Assembly: GCA_002708885.1 (NCBI GenBank)
Contig: PAPL01000049.1
Location: 7,727 to 18,299, forward strand
Reading direction: 5' to 3'
DNA: 10,573 nucleotides
From: Verrucomicrobiales bacterium
GTDB taxonomy: Bacteria > Verrucomicrobiota > Verrucomicrobiia > Verrucomicrobiales > DEV007
Shown here: positions 1-6,980 of the stretch, piece after piece
Layout of the letters: every line of letters starts with the position of its first letter
Position numbering within the stretch: position 1 is the stretch's first letter
Notes under the pieces: generated by a model
Told to the model about the DNA's origin: nothing
The model's input: the letters and a program-made list of their open reading frames with translations, nothing else
The model's database searches: none
Made by a program: the position numbers and the translations under genes

Positions 1-203
1 ACACGATCAATTTGACCGTTAGCAGTTAGTGAAGAATCACCAAACTCTAGTACTATCTTCTCGCATATTTCATTGTGTGTCAACAATTCACTAACGCACT
101 GGTCTGCATCAAAAATTCTGACCTCATTAATTAACGATTTGAGACCATTAAGGACTGATGATTTTCCCATCGCAATGCCTCCCGTTATGCCAACAACTAC
201 CAT
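1..203 (-). CDS. coaE: Dephospho-CoA kinase, N-terminal part (cut by left edge)
   Basis: Dephospho-CoA kinase phosphorylates the 3'-hydroxyl of dephospho-CoA using ATP, the last step of coenzyme A synthesis in the cytoplasm. Translating the minus strand from the ATG at 203-201 gives 67 codons before the window ends. They begin MVVVGITGGIAMGKSSV, a P-loop (GGIAMGKS, residues 8-15) of the form typical of CoaE, followed by FDADQCVSELL at residues 31-41, which matches the family's DAD-x(3)-A/S-x-x-LL segment just after the P-loop helix. The later FGDSSLTANGQIDR also fits the CoaE pattern of F-G plus a G-x-I/L-x-R stretch. The C-terminal two thirds, including the lid, lie outside the window. There is no Shine-Dalgarno sequence before the ATG. 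The gene is transcribed in the same direction as the secretin operon but lies beyond that operon's terminator, so it probably has its own promoter. The assignment is firm despite truncation. Confidence 0.93.
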   Translation of the reverse strand, partial: MVVVGITGGIAMGKSSVLNGLKSLINEVRIFDADQCVSELLTHNEICEKIVLEFGDSSLTANGQIDR

Positions 204-241
204 TTTTATACAGTGGATCCTATCCAATTTCTCGTAAACAC

Positions 242-278
242 AAAAAAAACGGGGAATGTTAAACATTCCCCGTTTTTT
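242..278 (-). terminator. Rho-independent terminator after the secretin operon
   Basis: A perfect 15-bp inverted repeat (arms 244-258 and 264-278, centre TTAAA) has a GC-rich core CGGGG/CCCCG. Read on the minus strand it is followed by eight T residues (complement of 242-249). It starts 28 bases past the secretin stop codon, the expected place for the end of the five-gene operon. It also carries a T tract on the plus strand, so it could act in both directions, but no plus-strand gene reaches it. Confidence 0.93.
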
Positions 279-305
279 GTAATTTTATTAATCTGGTCGA
301 TTCGA

Positions 306-2963
306 CTAGTTATTGAATAACGCGTCCGAAGCACCACCACCAGCACCCATACCAAGATCAATTGCAGCACCATCTGCCGCTGCACCTGGTTCAGGATTGG
401 CTCCTCCAGTAACATTCGAGTTAACTGGTTGACCTGCAGGGTCAATTAATCTTCCAGTCACGAAAATCATAAGGTTCTTCTTGAAATGTTGCTCAGAATT
501 AGTTCTGAAGAATCTTCCAAGGAGAGGAATGTCTCCAAAGAGAGGTACTTTGTCCTGTACATTTTGAACGTCCTCACGAATTAACCCTCCAATTGCTACG
601 GTCTGACCGTCCCAGATTGTAACTGATGTAGTTAATTTTCTGGTAGAGAAAACAGGCTGTTCGATACGGTTTTCAGTAAGAACAATAGTAGTTGGCTGAC
701 CAAGTGCATCAACTGCGCCGGTCTGAATTGGACTTCCGTAGTTCACAAAGCCTTCAAATTCTGTGACCTCTGGGGCAATGTTAAGCTCAAGAGTGAAACC
801 ATCTGCTCCTACTACTGGGTCAACTTCAAGTGTCACACCAACTGGTCTCATTTCGAATGACGTTGGGTTCGCCGGTGTTACAGGGAAACCTCCTGCTGCT
901 CCGCCGCCGCCGCCGCCTCCGCCGAGGCCACCAAGACCACCAAGTCCACCGAGGCCACCACCGCCTTGGATTCCACCACCAAAGAACTCCTGTGGAATTT
1001 CTGGTGGATCATATTCGGTTGGGTAAATGAATTCTCTAATAATTTCGATCTTCGCTCTTTGACCTGAACGGGTCACAACACTAGGAGCAGTCATCAAATC
1101 GGCGCCTTTTTTCTGGTTGAGCGCTCTTATGACTACCTGGAACTGAGGATCAGTGAGGACTCCTCCTACACCAAAAATAGCAGGTGAAATATTACTGGTA
1201 AGAAGCTTCTCCTGCAGAAGCCCGTCGATGGCATTGCTTTGAATTCCGTCCAGTCCAAATCTGAAACCAGATGTTACAGGGAACCTGCCTGTTGGGACTG
1301 GGGTCGTTCCTCCTCCAGGTGGGACGAATGTGTAATCATTGCCAGGTGACTCGCCTCCGCGCTGATTACCTAGTGTACCGCCACCACCAAAGATTCTATT
1401 ACTTCCCGGCATATTGAACTGACCGAGCATCCAATCAAATCCGAGCTCATCGAGGTTGGTCTGAGTAATCTCAACAAACTTAGTAGTAATATATACCTGT
1501 GAAGCTACAGCTTTTAGTAATTCCTGAACAAGAACCTCAATGAGTTCCATGTTATTTTGTGTATTCCTGGCCACGAGAGTAGATGTTCTCGGGTTAAAGA
1601 ATGCACTAGCGCCTTCAGGGAATGTTATTCCCTGTGACATTAAAATCTCTTTAGCTGTCTGACGCGGCTTGAGGGCTGTGCCACCATCACCACCACCAGT
1701 AGCGAATGGGTCATCTACCACGTCTCCTCCTCCAGCACCACCTCCGTCACTAGCGGATGAGAGGAAATCTGGTGGGACTCGGAAAGTTCTAGTGTAAAGA
1801 TCGTTAGTTCCCTGCCATAAAGGAACGATTACAACAGTATATGGCTCAATCTTATACTTCATGCCTGATCCCTCGGCAACGTATCTGAGGGCCTCAGCTA
1901 GCGGCACATTGGTCAAACGAAGACTAATTGTCTGCTCTTCGACAGGAGCGGCTCCATCAGGGCCAGCAGCTGATTGTCTGCGCACAATATTGACTCCCTT
2001 CTCTGCCTCGTCAGTCTCGAACGGATCAAACTCCCTACTTTTCTGGCGCAAGAACTCAATGGCTTCGTCAACGGTAGCCTCATCAAAAAGAACCGAAGGA
2101 ATTACAGTCTCACGAAGTTTCCTCGCTATGTATTCACGCCCAGTAGAATCATCTCCTCCTCCTCCAATGTCACGGCCCTCGACTGAGAGAAGAGGAACTT
2201 GTGTCTCCCATGCCTCATCGACTTGACGCATTAAGCGACTCCGAGTATGAGCCCTTGAACTCTTGTGATAATCTCTGCGAGCTTTTTCGATCTCTTCCTG
2301 TCCACGACGCGCAGCAGTGTTGTAACGGTCAATTCGCAAAACTGCATCGTACTGCTTCTCAGAATTATCAAAGTCTCCCAGATTAAAATAGCCCTTGGCC
2401 ACTTTGAGCAAACGGTCAACTTCAGCAACGTTAGTGACGTGCTCAGGACTCAGCGCATGATTGTACCATTCCGGATCCTGCAACCTTAGCATAATTTTTT
2501 TGGCTCCAGGGTGATCAGGAGCCACTTCGTCAACGAGTACAGCATCGAGTAATTCTTTTGCCTCTTCACGACGACCCTCAGTGGCACGTTGATGAGCCAG
2601 CTTTACACTAACATCTGCAAAAAGCTTAGTTGCCCTGTCTCTCTTGGATTTTACGAGCGGAGCTCTGGGTATATTTTCCAGAGCTAATTTATATTTTGCA
2701 CGTGCACCGTCAAAATCATTATCTGCTTCTAAGGCTTGACCTTCATCAAGTGAAATCTCAGCATCTTTGACCCGTTGCAAACGACGGACCATTTCTCTTT
2801 CGGCAATGTCACTTAGAGTTGTTGCGCCAGCAGAATTTTCTTTAGCTGAAGCAGCATCGCCGGTCGGGCCAGCATACAAATTCGCGGAGCAAACCGTAGC
2901 TGTTACAAAAGCAACACTAAACCCTTGTTTAAGGAACTTGGATAGGCGTGATGAGGGAATCAT
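306..2963 (-). CDS. TPR-containing secretin, Amuc_1098-like type IV pilus outer-membrane protein
   Basis: This 885-residue protein should form a multimeric outer-membrane pore, as PilQ/GspD-type secretins do. Residues 1-31 look like a signal peptide (basic start, hydrophobic core, cleavage after LYA). Residues about 60-235 are helical and TPR-like (for example NDFDGARAKYKLALENIP and GDFDNSEKQYDAVLRIDRYN). A short STN/N0-type domain follows at about 285-385 (ISLRLTNVPLAEALRYVAE), then an N1-like segment at about 435-490. The secretin core runs from about 490 to 842 and carries the hallmark VPLFGDIPLLGRFFR at 806-820. A glycine-rich insertion lies at 662-692 inside the core, and another Gly/Asp-rich linker at 405-428. 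The tail after residue 842 is Gly/Ala-rich. It is the last gene of the operon, 103 bases after the preceding stop, and is followed by a strong terminator. The start is the first ATG and gives a clean signal peptide, but there is no Shine-Dalgarno sequence. No pilotin gene is seen. Confidence 0.93.
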   Translation of the reverse strand: MIPSSRLSKFLKQGFSVAFVTATVCSANLYAGPTGDAASAKENSAGATTLSDIAEREMVRRLQRVKDAEISLDEGQALEADNDFDGARAKYKLALENIPRAPLVKSKRDRATKLFADVSVKLAHQRATEGRREEAKELLDAVLVDEVAPDHPGAKKIMLRLQDPEWYNHALSPEHVTNVAEVDRLLKVAKGYFNLGDFDNSEKQYDAVLRIDRYNTAARRGQEEIEKARRDYHKSSRAHTRSRLMRQVDEAWETQVPLLSVEGRDIGGGGDDSTGREYIARKLRETVIPSVLFDEATVDEAIEFLRQKSREFDPFETDEAEKGVNIVRRQSAAGPDGAAPVEEQTISLRLTNVPLAEALRYVAEGSGMKYKIEPYTVVIVPLWQGTNDLYTRTFRVPPDFLSSASDGGGAGGGDVVDDPFATGGGDGGTALKPRQTAKEILMSQGITFPEGASAFFNPRTSTLVARNTQNNMELIEVLVQELLKAVASQVYITTKFVEITQTNLDELGFDWMLGQFNMPGSNRIFGGGGTLGNQRGGESPGNDYTFVPPGGGTTPVPTGRFPVTSGFRFGLDGIQSNAIDGLLQEKLLTSNISPAIFGVGGVLTDPQFQVVIRALNQKKGADLMTAPSVVTRSGQRAKIEIIREFIYPTEYDPPEIPQEFFGGGIQGGGGLGGLGGLGGLGGGGGGGGAAGGFPVTPANPTSFEMRPVGVTLEVDPVVGADGFTLELNIAPEVTEFEGFVNYGSPIQTGAVDALGQPTTIVLTENRIEQPVFSTRKLTTSVTIWDGQTVAIGGLIREDVQNVQDKVPLFGDIPLLGRFFRTNSEQHFKKNLMIFVTGRLIDPAGQPVNSNVTGGANPEPGAAADGAAIDLGMGAGGGASDALFNN
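888..980 (-). repeat. Glycine-repeat coding tract inside the secretin core
   Basis: Residues 662-692 of the secretin are almost entirely glycine, with leucine at every third position from 671 to 680 (GGLGGLGGLGGLGG) and then eight glycines in a row. At DNA level this is a run of imperfect 9-base units (GGN-CTN-GGN) plus a GGC/GGA run. Codons vary among the units, so the repeat is not a perfect microsatellite. It lies between the strand ending in PTEYDPPEIPQEF and the strand region starting FPVTP, so it is probably a flexible loop at the pore or periplasmic face. Confidence 0.85.
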
Positions 2964-3021
2964 AGGTATAGGTAAAATTTATAAAATTCTGATTTTGGGG
3001 TTCTTTAGCTAGTAAACGTAA

Positions 3022-3051
3022 CTTATAGAGTTGATTTAGTCCATTTGGAAA
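3022..3051 (-). promoter_or_regulatory. Possible weak internal promoter before the secretin gene
   Basis: The gap between the Amuc_1099-like gene and the secretin gene (2964-3066) is the widest in the operon. On the minus strand it contains TTTCCA (3051-3046), an 18-base spacer and TATAAG (3027-3022), a fair match to a housekeeping sigma-70 promoter. It would start transcription about 50 bases upstream of the secretin ATG. In AT-rich DNA such matches arise by chance, so this is only a candidate. Confidence 0.25.
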
Positions 3052-3066
3052 GGCGAAAATACACAA

Positions 3067-4113
3067 TTAGGCATTTTTCTTTCCAGATGAGATAGTTATG
3101 TCCTGTGGAGACGCTCCATCAGGGCCTGTTTTGCGCAGTTTTACGCCCTTTTCAATTGTTCCTTCGAGTTCGGTAATCTCGTATTTTACCCCCGGCTCAG
3201 CGGGCAATTCAAAGCTTTCACCCACTTTGAACGGTCCAAGCTTGGCCTCACTGCCAGGTAACTGAAAATCAATGACGGCGTAGTAAGTAGTTTCGAGCTT
3301 CGATTTTTTATACTCAAGCTTGAATTCTTTGCCTGAAGTTTTATCGGCAATGGTAAGCAAATGGGCAGGCACAGGGATGCCTCCAGCGCCTCCCGGAACG
3401 GTCCTCTTTTCAAAGGCTGTAATCTTATAACGGTCCTCATGACCAGGATGAGTTCCAAATTCTTTATTCATTTTAAGGAAATGCGACTTTCTTCTAGGTG
3501 GAATCCTAGGAGGATCAGCCTCATAACGAGTCGCCTCTTCTCTGACGCCAAATTCCCCTTCAGGATTATCTCCAGTCCTGTAGATTAAAGCGTAAGTGTC
3601 CTCTTTGATTTCAGAAAGGACCAACTTCGTTGTATAGCTTGGATGACTGTCAGGGTCGCCAGGATCTGTTTTTCCTCCATTGAACTCTTCCAAAGTGTTA
3701 TACCCATCATTGTCCTCATCGAGAGAGAGCAGATCATCTCTTCCTACATTTACCCCGTACTTAAATGCCCAGGAATTATCCAGCGGAGGGCGGATCTTTG
3801 GAGCGTCAGGATCAAGCAGATCAATCTCTTCATCATTTTTCACCCATATTGGAATGGAACGAGTAAGAGGTAACGGCTTCTGAGGAACTCCTTCCAGAGT
3901 TGGAGTGGCCCACTTAATGTCCCTTTGCATATGATCGATCGTTTCCTGAATACCTTCGGCACTTGCTTCGCCATAATTCTCCTTACCTGAGAACTTTTCA
4001 GTCACTGCAAATGTTTCACTAAGACCCAAGTAACCTGGGATCCAAACAGCCGCTAAAGCGATCGTAACGATCACGACAAAAACAAGAATTATCTTATCGT
4101 AGTGTTTATTCAT
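3067..4113 (-). CDS. Amuc_1099-like pilus-system protein, single-pass, with EF-hand-type loop
   Basis: This 348-residue protein has an N-terminal membrane anchor (residues about 8-28, hydrophobic, preceded by MNKHYDK), and the rest should be periplasmic. It corresponds by position and architecture to Amuc_1099 in the Akkermansia pilus-like locus, whose molecular role is not established. Residues 132-143 read DEDNDGYNTLEE, with Asp at loop positions 1, 3 and 5, Gly at 6 and Glu at 12. That is the calcium-coordinating pattern of EF-hand, dockerin and thrombospondin type-3 loops, and it is followed by GGKTDPGDPDSHP. Residues about 225-330 are rich in alternating hydrophobic residues, consistent with beta-rich structure. 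Lying between the PilO-like gene (49-base gap) and the secretin gene (103-base gap), it occupies the place PilP holds in classical pilMNOPQ operons. An analogous link between the inner-membrane complex and the secretin is my inference. It has no PilP-type lipobox. Confidence 0.82.
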   Translation of the reverse strand: MNKHYDKIILVFVVIVTIALAAVWIPGYLGLSETFAVTEKFSGKENYGEASAEGIQETIDHMQRDIKWATPTLEGVPQKPLPLTRSIPIWVKNDEEIDLLDPDAPKIRPPLDNSWAFKYGVNVGRDDLLSLDEDNDGYNTLEEFNGGKTDPGDPDSHPSYTTKLVLSEIKEDTYALIYRTGDNPEGEFGVREEATRYEADPPRIPPRRKSHFLKMNKEFGTHPGHEDRYKITAFEKRTVPGGAGGIPVPAHLLTIADKTSGKEFKLEYKKSKLETTYYAVIDFQLPGSEAKLGPFKVGESFELPAEPGVKYEITELEGTIEKGVKLRKTGPDGASPQDITISSGKKNA

Positions 4114-4162
4114 TGATTTAAATCTTATATTAGTTACTCAAATTTATTTTTCCGGCGTCAGT

Positions 4163-5143
4163 TCAAGAACTGGCAGTTTTCTCTTCTTCAGTAGCGGCCA
4201 ATTCGCTTATGAATCGGACAGCATCAATTACAATCCTTGCCCTCATTTTCTCATTTCCAAAGAGTACAGTTGCATCAATCATTGGAGTTTTACCCTCATC
4301 ATCAGGGACCGTATTTGGGACGGGAACGGGGCCCGGAGCGTCCCCTATCCTTGGACTACTTTGAGATTCATTTTCGATCCTGATCTTCCTGACCCAAAGG
4401 AAACTGCTCTTACTCGCAGCAAGGCCATTCAAAAAGTCAGTGAGAGACTCGTAACTGCCGGTAATTTCTGTAGTAAATCTGTACGTTTCCATGACCTTGT
4501 CCGCTCCGGCCATTGGATTAGCAAAAGACTTATTTTTACTTCTATTACTTGAACTTGACCTCCTTGTGCCTGTGCGCCTTTCTTTTTTTTCTGATTTTAC
4601 TACCTCGTTCTCTTCTTGGAACTCGTCCCGGTTAAATTCATCAATCGAATCGATGTCTGAGTCAGCCGCAATCTTAATGAAATCTTTAGCCGCATTGAGT
4701 TGCCACTCTAACCGGCTAAGGGCTCCTGGACGGAATGGTTTGCCCTGATTGTACGCATCCAAGCCGAACGCAAAATTTTCTGGTAAGACCAACTTCTCTT
4801 TGGCAGCCAAAGCCGCGATGGCCTCAGTCTCATCATTCAGGACCTGACGAAATTCCTGCTCCTGCAGCTCATCTTTGAGAGGAGCCTGTCCCTCGAGAAC
4901 CTTGGCTTTAAGTTTATCCACTGCTCCAATGTAGGCGGTCACTTTCTTTTGCTTCTGCTCCAAATTTGATTCATTCGGAAAGAGCTGACTGCTTTGTAGC
5001 CGATTGACTTGGCTTTTCTTGTCCGTAAAACTCGTCTGTAAGGCATTAAAATCACTACGGCCCTTGTAGATCAAAAAACCAAGAACGAGCGTTCCCGCAA
5101 TCATGACTATCGTATATCCTTTCAGGAAACTGTTATTTTTCAT
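4163..5143 (-). CDS. Amuc_1100-like (PilO-like) pilus-complex protein
   Basis: This 326-residue protein is the positional and architectural counterpart of Amuc_1100, the abundant outer-envelope protein of Akkermansia muciniphila studied for host effects. It has one N-terminal membrane segment at about residues 10-26 (TIVMIAGTLVLGFLIY), then a long charged helical region from about 29 to 118 with coiled-coil character. A folded C-terminal part (about 215-326) contains YRFTTEITGSYESLTDFLNGLAAS, typical of the ferredoxin-like domain of PilO/GspM-type proteins. Between these is a low-complexity basic and serine-rich stretch (about 183-207) that is probably disordered. A proline-rich loop (GDAPGPVPVPNTVP) interrupts the C-terminal domain. 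It is 39 bases downstream of the PilM-like gene and 49 bases upstream of the Amuc_1099-like gene. The likely role is periplasmic alignment of the pilus machine through pairing with the PilN-like segment of its neighbour. The start ATG is chosen because it precedes the anchor directly. Confidence 0.87.
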   Translation of the reverse strand: MKNNSFLKGYTIVMIAGTLVLGFLIYKGRSDFNALQTSFTDKKSQVNRLQSSQLFPNESNLEQKQKKVTAYIGAVDKLKAKVLEGQAPLKDELQEQEFRQVLNDETEAIAALAAKEKLVLPENFAFGLDAYNQGKPFRPGALSRLEWQLNAAKDFIKIAADSDIDSIDEFNRDEFQEENEVVKSEKKERRTGTRRSSSSNRSKNKSFANPMAGADKVMETYRFTTEITGSYESLTDFLNGLAASKSSFLWVRKIRIENESQSSPRIGDAPGPVPVPNTVPDDEGKTPMIDATVLFGNEKMRARIVIDAVRFISELAATEEEKTASS

Positions 5144-5182
5144 TCTATTTAACTAAAAAGTTTCTCCTCAATTAATTAATCG

Positions 5183-6922
5183 TTACTTTGCCTTGTTGGT
5201 ATGTATGGGCTCAACTAAACGCAGGTCATAGCGGACCTGTCCGGCATATTCATTAGGACCCTTTTCAAGAACGGTTTTGTTATTCCCATCCATTTCCTTC
5301 GCGTCAAATATGACACTGTCCTTTAACCTGTTTTCAAATCCGTAAAGGCTCTGAGAAGACTCCCTAAACATTCCGTACAAACGGAAATGAGTGATCACGT
5401 TAGCATCCGGGGCCCCGGCATTCTTATTTGTTTGAGGCTTTTTGAATCTACCACTAATATCATTTTCACCTAATTTTGCAGTGTCCTTTAGTGGTGCACC
5501 TTGGAAAAGAGGCTCAATTTGCACGAACCAAACATTATCATTCTGAACAATGGAATTGAGATGATTTAAAATCTCAATATGAGCAGTTCTTCCCTTCACT
5601 GCCGCCTCGATTGGCTGGGCCTCTTCAGTCCCTTTTTTCTCTTTGTTTGTAACTTCTGTTATCTGCCTATCAACACCATCCAATTCTGCGAAAGCGGTAT
5701 TGAGTGTCGAAAGATTAGTTTGAGCAGTACTCTTGCCTTTATTGTAGTAAAGAACCCCCAAGATCAGCAAAATGAACCAGCAAGCAGCTGCAGCAAACAG
5801 GAATGGTTTTCTTTTATCCAAGTCCCTTCTTGCTAAAATATCATTCGGAGCAAGATCAATAGAGATGTTCTTCGAATTGACATCCCTCAGAGCCAATCCA
5901 ACCAGCTCTCCCAAATTATGAGCATCTTTGCCTACCTCTTCAGCATCGAGTGAAGGACCGACACCAACACTTGATAATGCATTGAAGTATTCAACTTCAA
6001 ATCCCAACTTTTCCGCCAAGAACTCTCTCAGATAAGGTAGCGCGGCACTGCCTCCGCAGAGATAGGCAATTGTAGGAGCACCTCCACCTGCCTGCCTGTA
6101 ATTTCCTGTGGTCCGCATAATTTCAGAATGAAGCCTTGTCATCGTGGTTCTGATCACTTTTGACATTGCCGCTATTCCCGGATCTTCATGATCAGCAACG
6201 GCACCACCAAGTGAAACGAAACCGTCCTGCATCTTACGCTCTTCCGCATCAGCAAAACTCATATCAAATTCCTTGGCAATCGCAGAGCTCGCTGCAGCGC
6301 CTCCTACAGGAACACTCCTAGTGTAAATCCTACCGCCCTCTACATAGATGAGATCCGTTGTGCGAGCCCCCACATCAATGAGGAGCGCCGCGTTTTCGGT
6401 CTCAGGATAACTAAATTTAAAGGCATTACACAACGCCACTGGTGCAACATCTACTCCCCTGCCAATTAAGGCACCGTCCTCCACTGCTTCATTTATTTCA
6501 TCAATTGCATCATTTTTTATCGCAACGAGAAGTACCTCGACCTCTTCGCCAGAGGTAGACACTGGTTGATAGGCCCAAGTCACCTCCTCAATAGGGAAAG
6601 GAACATTTTGCTGCGCTTCAAATTCAACTAGCTCATCCAACTCTGACCCTTCGAGATTTGGTAAAGATACGAACCTCGTAAAAACCGCATGCCCGGATAT
6701 TGTGTAATAAACATCACTTCCTCCCAATTTAAGGGCAGTAGACAATTCTTTTATAGCTGCCGAAACTTGCGGCATCCTTGCCGAATCCGCGGCAGGGTCA
6801 CCTACCAAATATTGATAAGCGTAGTTCTGAAGAATTAAACTCCCCTTTGATAAACTGAACCGGGCCATGGTGACCCTTTGAGATCCTATGTCGAGAGTTA
6901 CTATCGATTTTTTATCGGCCAT
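5183..6922 (-). CDS. PilM-like actin-fold ATPase fused to a PilN-like membrane segment (Amuc_1101-like)
   Basis: Residues 1 to about 348 form a PilM/FtsA-type actin-fold ATPase: phosphate-1 motif LDIGSQRV (10-17), the PilM-typical ELDELVEFEAQQNVPFPIEEVTW (94-116), phosphate-2 motif LLIDVGARTTDLIYVEGG (180-197) and adenosine motif YLCGGSAALPYL (287-298). In classical systems PilM is cytoplasmic and binds the N-terminal IN-x-LP tail of a separate PilN protein. Here ISIDLAPN (353-360) follows the ATPase domain directly. Next come a basic stretch (RRDLDKRK), a membrane segment at about 374-393, a helical region to about 455 and a predicted periplasmic alpha/beta domain to residue 579. That is PilN architecture, so the protein looks like a PilM-PilN fusion. 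At 579 residues it is much longer than a stand-alone PilM of about 350. It is the second gene of the operon, 58 bases after the Amuc_1102-like gene. No frameshift is seen at the junction. Confidence 0.9.
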   Translation of the reverse strand: MADKKSIVTLDIGSQRVTMARFSLSKGSLILQNYAYQYLVGDPAADSARMPQVSAAIKELSTALKLGGSDVYYTISGHAVFTRFVSLPNLEGSELDELVEFEAQQNVPFPIEEVTWAYQPVSTSGEEVEVLLVAIKNDAIDEINEAVEDGALIGRGVDVAPVALCNAFKFSYPETENAALLIDVGARTTDLIYVEGGRIYTRSVPVGGAAASSAIAKEFDMSFADAEERKMQDGFVSLGGAVADHEDPGIAAMSKVIRTTMTRLHSEIMRTTGNYRQAGGGAPTIAYLCGGSAALPYLREFLAEKLGFEVEYFNALSSVGVGPSLDAEEVGKDAHNLGELVGLALRDVNSKNISIDLAPNDILARRDLDKRKPFLFAAAACWFILLILGVLYYNKGKSTAQTNLSTLNTAFAELDGVDRQITEVTNKEKKGTEEAQPIEAAVKGRTAHIEILNHLNSIVQNDNVWFVQIEPLFQGAPLKDTAKLGENDISGRFKKPQTNKNAGAPDANVITHFRLYGMFRESSQSLYGFENRLKDSVIFDAKEMDGNNKTVLEKGPNEYAGQVRYDLRLVEPIHTNKAK

Positions 6923-6980
6923 TTTATATGAAGAAATACTTTAGTGGTTTTGAAAATGTCAGAGCAAATAGAGCCATTAA

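Noticed and set aside
206..445. Minus-strand frame spanning the operon terminator and the 3' end of the secretin gene
   Set aside because: It overlaps the secretin in another frame, runs through a strong terminator hairpin and has no recognisable domain.
918..959. Regularly spaced repeats that might suggest a CRISPR or tandem non-coding array
   Set aside because: The units are 9 bases, in frame and encode Gly-Leu-Gly. There are no spacers, so this is a coding repeat.
763..1026. Plus-strand proline-rich reading frame of 87 codons
   Set aside because: It is the antisense of the glycine-repeat tract of the secretin; polyglycine codons read backwards give polyproline. It has no independent support.
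1861..2226. Plus-strand frame of 121 codons within the secretin gene
   Set aside because: It is opposite a well-supported secretin coding region and its product is low-complexity serine-rich with no domain.
2880..2892. Cysteine in the secretin signal peptide as a possible lipoprotein site
   Set aside because: The residues before Cys25 (TATV) do not fit a lipobox, which needs Gly, Ala or Ser just before the cysteine, and an ordinary cleavage site follows at residue 31.
4115..4124. 10-base palindrome GATTTAAATC before the Amuc_1099-like gene
   Set aside because: It is short, AT-rich and inside the operon next to the start codon, so it is likely chance.
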